Source: Thiothrix lacustris DSM 21227
Lineage (GTDB): Bacteria > Pseudomonadota > Gammaproteobacteria > Thiotrichales > Thiotrichaceae
DNA: 41,919 nt
NCBI RefSeq assembly: GCF_000621325.1
Contig: NZ_JHYQ01000036.1
Location: 1 to 41,919, forward strand
Direction: 5' to 3'
Below the pieces are notes generated by a model. It worked only from the letters and a program-made list of their open reading frames with translations, was not told the DNA's origin and searched no databases. The translations under genes were made by a program, and so were the position numbers. Positions 1-9,350 of this stretch are shown here, piece after piece (position 1 is the first letter of the stretch; every line of letters starts with the position of its first letter).

Positions 1-45
1 CCAGTGCCGTTGGAACCACCAGTGCCGTTGGAACCACCAGTGCCG
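1..45. repeat. 18-bp tandem repeat
   Basis: Two and a half copies of an 18-bp unit (ccagtgccgttggaacca) lie at the left edge and encode TGGSNG repeats in the minus-strand gene. The array probably continues outside the window. Such repeats are prone to copy-number change. Confidence 0.85.
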
Positions 46-320
46 CAGCTGCCGCAATCACCTTTGCCACCGCTGTTGCCTTGGTTGCCTTGGTTGCCGC
101 TGTCATCTTTCATGCTTTGCAGTAATTGCATGATGAGTTGCAGGAGGGTCATCATCAATTGAGAGCTGTCACCGCCCAAGCCAGGCAGGCCGATGCTAGA
201 TCCGCCCAGGCTGCTGCCGAGACTGGAGGTTGAACCTGTCTTGCTGCTGCCATAGTTGCCGCTGATGACAGAGTTGTTGCTTGTCGTATCAGGAAGATTG
301 CTGATGTTGAGATTAAGCAT
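1..320 (-). CDS. Gly/Ser-rich protein with harpin-like patch (partial, C-terminus off window)
   Basis: I do not recognise a family with certainty. The 106 visible residues begin at an ATG at 320 preceded by AAAGGAG with 6-nt spacing; an overlapping ATG at 325 in another frame is too close to that ribosome binding site. The protein is rich in Ser, Gly and Asn. It has a short Leu/Met/Gln amphipathic patch (SSQLMMTLLQLIMQLLQSM, about residues 53-71), then Gln-Gly-Asn repeats, a CGSCG motif, and TGGSNG repeats encoded by an 18-bp tandem repeat at 1-45. No classical signal peptide is visible. Composition and the LLQLIMQLLQ patch followed by Gly-rich repeats resemble type III-secreted harpins such as HrpN/Hpa1. 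That resemblance is by eye, and no secretion genes lie nearby. The gene continues past position 1. Confidence 0.6.
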   Translation of the reverse strand, partial: MLNLNISNLPDTTSNNSVISGNYGSSKTGSTSSLGSSLGGSSIGLPGLGGDSSQLMMTLLQLIMQLLQSMKDDSGNQGNQGNSGGKGDCGSCGTGGSNGTGGSNGT

Positions 321-686
321 TTCATGCTCCTTTACTTTTTGACTAGTCGTGGCTGAAGTCATTTCAGCCGCTCTTTATTATTCCGTGGCTAACAGCCCAT
401 GCTTGGGCGTATACAAACTTGCCAGAAAATCCATATCAGGCGTATCTGCACTCTGCGTCGCCAGGAATAAATTTGTCCACGCTGGGTTGGGGTTTTTGCG
501 CCTTGCGTGATGTTCCGAAGTATGTGTCAAGGCTTTTGAAATGGTGCGGGGAGGAAGGATGAAAGTTGCAAACTCACTTACGAGCGGTTAAGGCGGAGGT
601 GTTTGTTGGGCGTTTACAACGGTGAACGATTCGCCGATGATGCTGTCTTGATCATTTATACATAACAAGCTAAGGGTATCTGCATC
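321..686. other. Gene-free region between the Gly-rich gene and ampG
   Basis: This 366-bp region carries the divergent starts of the flanking genes. A 7-bp hairpin (GGCTGAA at 351-357, TTCAGCC at 363-369) lies in the 5' leader of the minus-strand gene. A 10-codon ORF at 559-591 (MKVANSLTSG) has a strong ggggaggaagg ribosome binding site but no known relatives that I can name. I see no clear promoter hexamers, RNA gene or longer ORF. Confidence 0.5.
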
Positions 687-2231
687 ATGACTGAAACCTC
701 TCCGCCGCAGCCGATGGGCTGGTCTGAATCGTTGCGGGCGTTCCTGCATCCTAGGGTTATCACTATGTTGTTTCTAGGTTTTTCGGCGGGAATTCCACTC
801 CTGTTGATCTTTTCTTCGCTGTCGTTATGGCTGGGGGAGGCGGGGGTTGAGCGTAAAACGGTGACGTTTTTCAGTTGGGCGGCACTGGGGTATTCGTTCA
901 AGTTTGTCTGGGCACCGTTGATCGACAAACTGCCGCTGCCGGTATTGACCCGCCTGTTGGGGAAGCGTCGGGCGTGGTTGTTAGTGGCGCAATTATTGAT
1001 CATGTTGGCGATTGTGTTGATGGGCAGTATAGACCCGGTGCTGGGCGAAACGCAGTTAAAATGGATGGCGTGGGCGGCGGTTTTGCTGGGTTTTTCATCG
1101 GCGACGCAGGACGTTGTGATCGATGCTTACCGGATTGAGGCGGCGGAAACCCGTTTGCAGGCGATGATGTCGTCAACTTATATCGCCGGTTATCGGCTGG
1201 GGATGATCGTGGCGGGAGCAGGGGCGTTGTTCATGGCATCGTGGCTGGGGTCGGAAAAGGCACATTATGTGTACGCCGCGTGGCAGTGGACGTATTGGGC
1301 GATGGCTGGAATGATGTTGGTAGGCGTGATTACCACGCTGCTGATCCCGGAGCCGGAGCATCAGCGGGCTGAACGGCATCATTACGCGGCAATGGATTAC
1401 ACTCGGTTGTTGCTGGTATTTGCCTTGGCGGTAGCGGGGTTTGTGACTACCTTTGCCATCAGTAGTGCCTTGTTTGAGGATTTGCAAACGGCTGTGGGTG
1501 GGGATGCTTTCGTCGGTTTTGGGCTGGAAACGTTGCATTTGTCCTTGTCGATTGCGGTGGCAGTGCTGATTGGCTGGGTATTGGTGCAGGTGGGCGCGGT
1601 GAATCAGGCGATGGCGCGGGATACCTGGATTGAGCCGATTGCGGAGTTTTTCCGCCGTTATGGGGTGAAAACAGCGTTGTTGTTGCTGGCCTTGATTGGT
1701 TTGTACCGGATCACAGATATTGTGCCGGGGGTGATTTCCAATGTGTTCTATCAGGATTTGGGTTTCAGTAAGCCGGAAATTGCGACTGCTGTGAAGACCT
1801 TTGGGGTGGTGGTGAGTATTGCGGGTGGCTTCATGGGCGGGTTGTTCGCGACCCGTTATGGGGTGATGCGTACCCTTATGTTAGGGGCGGTGCTGACGGC
1901 TTTTACCAATCTGGTGTTCGTGTGGCTGGCGTATTCAGGGCATAACGTGCCGGTGATGTATACCGCCGTGACGGCGGATAATCTGGCGGCGGGCTTTGCG
2001 AGTGCGGCGTTTGTGGCCTTCCTGTCATCGCTGACCAGCGTGTCGTTTACGGCGGTGCAATACGCGATTTTCAGTTCCTTGATGACACTCTTGCCGAAAA
2101 CCATTGGTGGGTATTCCGGCACGATTGTGGATAGCATTGGCTACCCCGGCTTTTTCACCTTCACTACCTTGATCGGGATTCCGGTGCTGTGGCTGGTATG
2201 GGCAGCCGGTAAGCATCTGAAAGTGGAGTGA
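687..2231 (+). CDS. ampG: AmpG-type muropeptide MFS permease
   Basis: This is a 514-residue polytopic inner-membrane protein of the major facilitator superfamily. The N-terminal stretch (FLGFSAGIPLLLIFSSLSLW at about 28-47, then SFKFVWAPLIDKLPLP and LGKRRAWL) is the AmpG signature. AmpG proteins import GlcNAc-anhydroMurNAc peptides released by lytic transglycosylases, so this gene would complete peptidoglycan recycling with the MltB and RlpA encoded further right. About 12-14 hydrophobic segments are visible, and the longer central part fits AmpG, which carries two extra helices. The ATG at 687 has only a weak AAGGG about 14 nt upstream. Its TGA directly abuts the stop codon of the convergent EndoU-like gene. 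No beta-lactamase or ampR lies nearby, so a housekeeping role is likely. Confidence 0.9.
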   Translation: MTETSPPQPMGWSESLRAFLHPRVITMLFLGFSAGIPLLLIFSSLSLWLGEAGVERKTVTFFSWAALGYSFKFVWAPLIDKLPLPVLTRLLGKRRAWLLVAQLLIMLAIVLMGSIDPVLGETQLKWMAWAAVLLGFSSATQDVVIDAYRIEAAETRLQAMMSSTYIAGYRLGMIVAGAGALFMASWLGSEKAHYVYAAWQWTYWAMAGMMLVGVITTLLIPEPEHQRAERHHYAAMDYTRLLLVFALAVAGFVTTFAISSALFEDLQTAVGGDAFVGFGLETLHLSLSIAVAVLIGWVLVQVGAVNQAMARDTWIEPIAEFFRRYGVKTALLLLALIGLYRITDIVPGVISNVFYQDLGFSKPEIATAVKTFGVVVSIAGGFMGGLFATRYGVMRTLMLGAVLTAFTNLVFVWLAYSGHNVPVMYTAVTADNLAAGFASAAFVAFLSSLTSVSFTAVQYAIFSSLMTLLPKTIGGYSGTIVDSIGYPGFFTFTTLIGIPVLWLVWAAGKHLKVE

Positions 2232-3311
2232 TTATCCCGCCAGATTGAGCGCGGCGCTGCATTTTGGGTCGTTGGCGGCGGGTGTCGCATCCGGGTAAAA
2301 GGTGCGGATACCGTTGGCGCGGCGCACGAATACGGTGGTGAAGTGAGCGCCGTCATCGGTAACAGGCAACAAGCAAGCGGTACTTTCAGCGCTATTGGTG
2401 GGGTTGTCAGCAAAGGCACGGGTGGCAGCTTTGAGGATGTCTTCAGCATTCAAGGTCAGGCCGTAGCCTTTGATGGAAGAGCGGGCAATGCCACCGTTGG
2501 CCGCCTTCATCGTTGCGCCCATTGAATACAGCACGCCCGGCACAACTTCATTCTGGCGGAAGTTGCTCATGCGACAGGCATCACCGCTGGCTTGCAATTG
2601 CACGTAGCGCCCGTAGAAATGCAGACCACCGATGGCGCTGCCTGCTTTGGGTTCGCCGCAGAAAATGTGGTCGAACGCTTTGAGGTTAAACCACGCATCA
2701 CTCAAATCCTGCAAATAGGCTTCGCTGGAAGCAGGCGCGGGGCGGTTGGCGTACACCCGGTTTTGGGTGAAGGCTTGCAGGCGTTGCAATACATCGGGGT
2801 GTTTGCGTAACAGGGTTTGGAATTCGTTGACAGACACGACTTTGCCGGGTGCGCCACAGGTGTCGTTGACAGCAAGGTCGAAAGCGTTGAGTGCCGGAGC
2901 GGGCGGGGTGATGTCTGCATTGCCGCCGACGTTGATCTTCACCGGGTTGTCGATATTGTCGAAAAACGGCAAGCAGGCGGTATCGGTGTTGGCGGGGGTT
3001 TCTGGTGCAGGCGCGGCGGCAGCATGGGTGGCGTAATGCCCACAACTTAACGCGACCCATTTGTTTTCAGCACCCACCGTGATGGCGGCATGGGTGGCAT
3101 CGGGCTGTTTGTTTTCAGCGGTGGCGCGGTAGGTTTTGCCCACTTCCAGCGTGACCGGATAGCTTTTTTTACGCAGTGAAGTGTAAGCCTCGCAAGGCTG
3201 CTCCACCACAAAGGCGCGGGGTTGCGGTAGTGTTACCTGTGCGAAAGCGGTTGTTAGCCCACTTAGGGTAAGAGTGATGCACACTGCGGTTTTCCAAAGA
3301 AGGTGTTTCAA
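2232..3311 (-). CDS. Exported EndoU-like domain protein
   Basis: This is a 359-residue protein with a clear Sec signal peptide (residues 1-25, cut after AFA). The middle is Cys-containing, with a Pro/Ala-rich linker around 97-108. Residues about 205-345 resemble the EndoU/XendoU nuclease fold: FDHIFCGEPK (His215) followed by GGLHFYGRY (His231), and a downstream Ser-Ile-Lys (Lys281). This matches the two-His-one-Lys layout known for EndoU catalysis, but it is a motif reading, not a search result. Known EndoU proteins cleave RNA (some DNA) and in bacteria often act as toxins or secreted nucleases. No immunity gene is seen beside it; export and disulfides could keep it inactive in the cytoplasm. 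The gene diverges from icd and ends flush against ampG. Confidence 0.65.
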   Translation of the reverse strand: MKHLLWKTAVCITLTLSGLTTAFAQVTLPQPRAFVVEQPCEAYTSLRKKSYPVTLEVGKTYRATAENKQPDATHAAITVGAENKWVALSCGHYATHAAAAPAPETPANTDTACLPFFDNIDNPVKINVGGNADITPPAPALNAFDLAVNDTCGAPGKVVSVNEFQTLLRKHPDVLQRLQAFTQNRVYANRPAPASSEAYLQDLSDAWFNLKAFDHIFCGEPKAGSAIGGLHFYGRYVQLQASGDACRMSNFRQNEVVPGVLYSMGATMKAANGGIARSSIKGYGLTLNAEDILKAATRAFADNPTNSAESTACLLPVTDDGAHFTTVFVRRANGIRTFYPDATPAANDPKCSAALNLAG

Positions 3312-3375
3312 GTTGAAGCCTGTGTTGGTGGGTAAATTAATGTGGGTGCGTCTATCCCTAAAGTAATAGATGGCA

Positions 3376-3406
3376 TGGTATAATGAAGCGCCAATTTTTT
3401 ATACCA
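3376..3406 (+). promoter_or_regulatory. icd promoter -10 with overlapping inverted repeat
   Basis: TATAAT at 3379-3384 is preceded by TGG, giving an extended -10 (TGGTATAAT). No good -35 is seen. An 8-bp perfect inverted repeat, TGGTATAA (3376-3383) and TTATACCA (3399-3406), covers the -10 and the expected transcription start, as an operator would. The repressor is unknown. Confidence 0.5.
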
Positions 3407-3460
3407 GAGCTGCATCTTGTACGAAAAGCAGCCTGATTACCACCAAAGTAGGGAAACATA

Positions 3461-5686
3461 ATGTCTGTGCAGAACCCAACAATTATCTATACCTTGACTG
3501 ATGAAGCGCCTTTGCTGGCGACGTGTTCGTTATTGCCTATTATCAAGACGTTTACGGCAACGGCGGGCATTGAGGTGACCCAAAGTGATATTTCCGTGGC
3601 TACCCGTATTTTAGCAGAGTTCCCGGATTATTTGAGTGAAGCGCAACGTGTGCCGGATAATCTGGCGGAATTAGGGCGTCTGACGCATGAGTCGGATACC
3701 AATATTATCAAATTGCCCAATATCAGCGCTTCTGTGCCGCAATTGAAAGCGGCTGTCAGCGAGTTGCGTGCCAAGGGCTTCATGATTCCCAAATACCCGG
3801 AAAACCCGCAAACCGAGGCTGAGCTGCAATTGGCTAGCCGTTACTCGAAAATCTTAGGGAGTGCGGTTAACCCGGTGTTACGTGAGGGCAATTCTGACCG
3901 GCGTGCGCCGCCTGCGGTTAAGCGTTATGCACAAAAGAACCCGCATTCAATGGGCAAATGGAGCCCCGCGTCACGTACTCACGTGTCCTACATGCGCCGT
4001 GGTGATTTCTATTCCAGTGAACAGTCTGTCGTGATGGAACAGGATGGCGCGGTGCGGATGGAATTGGTCACGCCGGATGGTGAAGTGCAAGTGCTCAAAA
4101 CTATCCCGCTGCTGGCTGGCGAAATTATCGACAGCATGTACATGAGCAAACAAGCCCTGTGCGCTTTCTATGCTGAACAATTGGCCGATGCTAAGGACAG
4201 TGGGATTTTGTTCTCCCTGCACGTCAAGGCGACCATGATGAAGGTGTCGCATCCGATTGTATTTGGTCACGCGGTTAAGGTGTTTTTCAAGGAGTTGTTT
4301 ACCAAGTACGGCGAGTTGTTTGAACAGTTAGGGGTGAATCCGAACAACGGCATGAGCAGTGTGCTCGAAAAGATTCAGAGCTTGCCCGCAGAGATTCGCG
4401 TCGAGATTGAGAAAGAGATTGCCGATTGTTATACCCAGCAGCCGGAGTTGGCGATGGTGGATTCCGATAAGGGCATCACCAATTTGCACGCGCCGAATGA
4501 CGTGATTGTGGATGCTTCCATGCCTGCGATGATTCGCAACGGCGGCAAAATGTGGGGTGTGGATGGCAAGCTCAAGGAAACCAAAGCGGTGATCCCGGAA
4601 AGTACCTTTGCGCGGATTTATCAGGAAATGATTGGTTTTTGCAAAACCAATGGGGCTTTCGACCCGACCACGATGGGCTCTGTCCCTAATGTGGGTTTGA
4701 TGGCGCAGAAAGCCGAAGAATACGGTTCACACGACAAAACCTTTGAAATCACCACACCGGGCACGGCGCGGGTAGTGGATGAGCAAGGCAAAGTGCTGAT
4801 GCAGCATCAGGTCGAAACCGGCGACATCTGGCGTACTTGCCAAACCAAAGATGCAGCGGTGCGTGATTGGGTGAAATTGGCGGTGAAACGTGCTCGCTTG
4901 TCGAATACGCCTGCGGTGTTTTGGCTTGACCCTTACCGTCCACACGAAGCGCAACTGATTCAGAAGGTCGAGCTATACCTGCAAGATCATGACCTGAACG
5001 GGGTGGAAATCCACATTATGTCGCAAGTGCGAGCCATGCGTTTCACGCTGGAGCGGATTATCAGGGGCATGGACACGATTTCTGTGACGGGCAATATTTT
5101 GCGTGATTACCTGACTGACCTGTTCCCGATCATGGAGCTGGGGACTAGTGCGAAAATGCTGTCCATCGTGCCGATGATGGAGGGCGGCAGCATGTTTGAA
5201 ACCGGGGCAGGTGGTTCCGCCCCTAAACATGTGCAGCAATTGGTGGCAGAAAACCACTTGCGTTGGGATTCGTTGGGTGAGTTTCTGGCAATGGCTTCTT
5301 CACTGGAAGAGGTCAGTATCAAGACCGGCAACCCGCAAGCCCAGATTCTGGCGACTACGCTGGATCAGGCCACCGGCAAATTGCTGGATAACCGCAAATC
5401 GCCAGCCGCCAGAGTCGGGCAGTTGGATACACGCGGCAGCCATTTCTATCTGGCGCTGTATTGGGCGGAAGCACTGGCTGCACAGACGCAAGATGCTGGG
5501 TTGGCGGCACGTTTTGCGCCGCTGGCAACAGCCCTTGCCGACAATGAGCAGGTGATTATTGCTGAGTTGAATGCGGTGCAAGGCCAGCCAGTGGATCTGG
5601 ATGGGTATTACTGTGCTGACATGGATAAAATGACGGCAGTGATGCGGCCTAGTGCGACCTTTAATGCGGTGTTAGCTACCGTTTAA
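3461..5686 (+). CDS. icd: Monomeric NADP-dependent isocitrate dehydrogenase
   Basis: At 741 residues this is the full length of the monomeric IDH family, which is unrelated in length to the about 415-residue dimeric enzyme. The N-terminus ([20 protein letters not shown]) and internal blocks such as [27 protein letters not shown] and [16 protein letters not shown] are typical of this family. It converts isocitrate to 2-oxoglutarate and CO2, making NADPH in the TCA cycle. The start is the ATG at 3461, with AGGGAA about 6 nt upstream. It is transcribed alone from a strong-looking extended -10, diverging from the EndoU-like gene. Its stop overlaps the end of the broken abiEii gene by 4 nt, so the two converge. 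No phosphatase/kinase aceK is nearby. Confidence 0.97.
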   Translation: MSVQNPTIIYTLTDEAPLLATCSLLPIIKTFTATAGIEVTQSDISVATRILAEFPDYLSEAQRVPDNLAELGRLTHESDTNIIKLPNISASVPQLKAAVSELRAKGFMIPKYPENPQTEAELQLASRYSKILGSAVNPVLREGNSDRRAPPAVKRYAQKNPHSMGKWSPASRTHVSYMRRGDFYSSEQSVVMEQDGAVRMELVTPDGEVQVLKTIPLLAGEIIDSMYMSKQALCAFYAEQLADAKDSGILFSLHVKATMMKVSHPIVFGHAVKVFFKELFTKYGELFEQLGVNPNNGMSSVLEKIQSLPAEIRVEIEKEIADCYTQQPELAMVDSDKGITNLHAPNDVIVDASMPAMIRNGGKMWGVDGKLKETKAVIPESTFARIYQEMIGFCKTNGAFDPTTMGSVPNVGLMAQKAEEYGSHDKTFEITTPGTARVVDEQGKVLMQHQVETGDIWRTCQTKDAAVRDWVKLAVKRARLSNTPAVFWLDPYRPHEAQLIQKVELYLQDHDLNGVEIHIMSQVRAMRFTLERIIRGMDTISVTGNILRDYLTDLFPIMELGTSAKMLSIVPMMEGGSMFETGAGGSAPKHVQQLVAENHLRWDSLGEFLAMASSLEEVSIKTGNPQAQILATTLDQATGKLLDNRKSPAARVGQLDTRGSHFYLALYWAEALAAQTQDAGLAARFAPLATALADNEQVIIAELNAVQGQPVDLDGYYCADMDKMTAVMRPSATFNAVLATV

Positions 5687-6418
5687 TAATGCCATGCACC
5701 GGGGGCTATCCAGATGGCATTTGTCTGGATAGCTGCTGGTTGGGTAACAGGTAGTAAAAATTGCTCCAAAAATGCCATGATTTCAGCAAATTGAATCGGC
5801 ACATGGGGTTGGTGCAAACGCTTGTGAAAAGCCAGCCATTGGACTTGTTTGTTGGCAATGAAGGTTTGACCAAATGACCATCTGTCGAGTTGTGCCGTAC
5901 CCCGTTGCTTGAAAGTCTTTTCAATCGCCAGACCCAATTCTTGTGCCTTGAAATTGTATAGTCGTGCTAACAGCCAAATGTCGTAAAAATCCTTCATACG
6001 GCTGTTCAATACACCTAACTTGACCATTGCTTCAAATTTTTCGGCAATGGCACTTTCACGGCTGTAGCACAGTAATTCCGGTTCGGGGAATTTCAGTAGT
6101 ATCAAATGCCATGCCGTCATCATTAACTGCTATACCTAGCACTTCAGTGATTTGCGCAAGAATAGCGGTACTATCGTTGTCAGTTATGCCCAGCATGTCG
6201 ATGTCCATTGTTGGGCGAGTTTCAGGGGCTTGCCAGACGCGCAACATCAACGCCCCTTTGAGAATGAACCGTTGGTTATGTGGTGATTGGCTTAGCCGAT
6301 AGAGGAAGCGTTCCATCGCATAATATTGTAGTAATTCAGCAAAAGGTCGTTGGTCTTGCCGTGCCTTGTTGAGTAATCGTTGCTGTATCGAAGCGGCAAT
6401 ATTGCTGGGGTTTTTCAC
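5683..6418 (-). pseudogene. abiEii: abiEii-type nucleotidyltransferase toxin, internal deletion and frameshift
   Basis: Two reading frames together make one damaged AbiEii. Frame A starts at GTG 6418, overlapping the antitoxin stop as GTGA, and encodes the N-terminal NTase half: FILKGALML, then the DxD metal motif in PTMDIDMLG. It stops at 6056 soon after DDGMAFD. Frame B resumes near 6100 with LKFPEPELLCYSRESAIAEKFEAMV and NSRMKDFYDIWLLAR, the conserved C-terminal half. From my knowledge of the family, roughly 50-60 residues normally lie between these blocks, including an IDIGFGD-type acidic motif. These residues are absent, so a deletion at about 6091-6103 also shifted the frame. Intact AbiEii is a GTP-binding or tRNA-modifying abortive-infection toxin. 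This copy should be inactive. Confidence 0.8.
5705..5733. repeat. Perfect 10-bp hairpin 3' of icd
   Basis: GCTATCCAGA (5705-5714) pairs perfectly with TCTGGATAGC (5724-5733) around a 9-nt loop, 19 nt after the icd stop. It lies inside the tail of the abiEii remnant. There is no T-run on either strand, so it is not a standard intrinsic terminator. It could protect the icd mRNA 3' end. Confidence 0.4.
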
Positions 6419-7026
6419 AGGATTGCTTCCAGATAGGGACGCATGACTTTCTCTACCCGGCAAATAGAGGCGTAGCGCAAGAGTGCTGGCAGGTTGAGGT
6501 GTTTACGGCGGCGATACAGTTGCAAGGCTTCTATCACTACATCCATGCCGATTTTATTGCGGAATTTGAAGCAATCCACCAAGGTTTTTTCGGCATTGTA
6601 AATTCGGATAGTGATGCTGTCGATGTTGATTTTTTCAACACCAGCATTAAAAGCAGGTGTCGCAAAACGGTACGCCTTGATGGGAGGATAATCCAGCACG
6701 GGTAGGCGGGTATTTGGGGGAACTGCTACGGTGACAGCGTGAGGGATTTGGGTAGTCATCTCGTGCCAAGCTAATGCGGATACCAGACAAATCACTGCGT
6801 TTGGGTAGCGTAGTGCGATAGTGACCAAATCTGGATTGCTGATGGTTGGTAGTTCTGTTAGCCGATAAATACCACGGCTGACAACTTCGATGATGCCTTC
6901 ATCCCGCAGTTGGTATAGGCGGTAACGGCTGATTCCCAGTGTCAGGGCATCACTCATGCGCAACTGACCACCATGAGTGCGAAATAGCATGATTGGGGAT
7001 GCGTTATTCAAGTTGTTATCAGACAA
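6415..7026 (-). CDS. abiEi: AbiEi-type antitoxin / transcriptional repressor
   Basis: This 203-residue protein has an N-terminal winged-helix region (about 22-55, SDALTLGISRYRLYQLRDEG) followed by VSRGIYRL and the AbiEi C-terminal antitoxin region (YPNAVICLVSALAWHEM, VEKINIDSITIRIYNAEKTLVDCFKFR). AbiEi proteins neutralise AbiEii in type IV toxin-antitoxin systems and repress their own operon. The start is uncertain. TTG at 7026 has GGTGA 5-6 nt upstream; an in-frame ATG at 6990 lacks a visible ribosome binding site but would match shorter family members. The stop overlaps the toxin start by GTGA, indicating translational coupling. The reading frame is intact although the toxin is broken. Confidence 0.85.
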   Translation of the reverse strand: MSDNNLNNASPIMLFRTHGGQLRMSDALTLGISRYRLYQLRDEGIIEVVSRGIYRLTELPTISNPDLVTIALRYPNAVICLVSALAWHEMTTQIPHAVTVAVPPNTRLPVLDYPPIKAYRFATPAFNAGVEKINIDSITIRIYNAEKTLVDCFKFRNKIGMDVVIEALQLYRRRKHLNLPALLRYASICRVEKVMRPYLEAIL

Positions 7027-7067
7027 AATGTCACCACTTTTTAATAAGTAATAACATTTTGTCTGAT
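7018..7067 (-). promoter_or_regulatory. Palindromic operator of the abiE locus
   Basis: Perfect 14-bp inverted arms, ATCAGACAAAATGT (7018-7031) and ACATTTTGTCTGAT (7054-7067), are separated by 22 nt. The proximal arm covers the proposed TTG start of abiEi. AbiEi repressors of other species bind inverted repeats upstream of their operon, so this is the likely autoregulatory site. The AT-rich spacer would hold the -10. Confidence 0.65.
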
Positions 7068-7101
7068 TTTGGTGGGGTGATCAATAGGATATAAACAGCT
7101 T

Positions 7102-8981
<1,880 letters not shown>

Positions 8982-9350
8982 TTAGCCCGATTCGAAAGCG
9001 TTCTTGATCCAGTTGATGGGATTGTTACCTTCTACCGCTACCACGTCGAAACGCGCTTGGGCGTCTGGGGCGCGGTATTGTAAATAGTGTTGTGCGGTGC
9101 GGATGATACGCGCTTGTTTGCGTGGGTCAATACTAAGCAATGCGCCGCCGTAACGTTGGGTTTTACGGTAGCGCACTTCGATAAACACGATGACATTGCC
9201 ATCGCGCATGATTAGGTCGATTTCACCCATTTTCAGGCGGTAATTCTGGTGCAGCAGTTGCAAACCACTGGCCTGCAAGTATTCGCAGGCCAGTTGTTCG
9301 GTGCTGATGCCGCGTATCAGGTGCGGCGCTTGCGGCTGTTTATTGTCCAA
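8982..9350 (-). CDS. yraN: YraN (UPF0102) endonuclease-fold protein
   Basis: This is a small cytoplasmic protein of the UPF0102 family with a restriction-endonuclease-like core: GEIDLIM, then VFIEVRYRK, and a C-terminal RFDVVAVEG and INWIKNAF. The E-I-D...E-V-R residues are the predicted nuclease-type metal site; the physiological role is unknown. The frame is open back to 9467, but that would run 117 nt further into lpoA. I prefer the TTG at 9350, which gives 122 residues, normal for the family, and an 11-nt overlap with the lpoA stop. No clear ribosome binding site is visible, so translation is probably coupled to lpoA. Confidence 0.85.
   Translation of the reverse strand: MDNKQPQAPHLIRGISTEQLACEYLQASGLQLLHQNYRLKMGEIDLIMRDGNVIVFIEVRYRKTQRYGGALLSIDPRKQARIIRTAQHYLQYRAPDAQARFDVVAVEGNNPINWIKNAFESG

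Noticed and set aside
430-450. Sigma-54 type promoter (tggcaagtttgtatac, minus strand) for the Gly-rich gene
   Set aside because: The GG-N10-GC spacing of the -24/-12 consensus is not met.
5683-6463. Two separate small overlapping genes (5683-6123 and 6056-6463)
   Set aside because: They carry the C- and N-terminal halves of one AbiEii protein in different frames, so they are treated as one disrupted gene.
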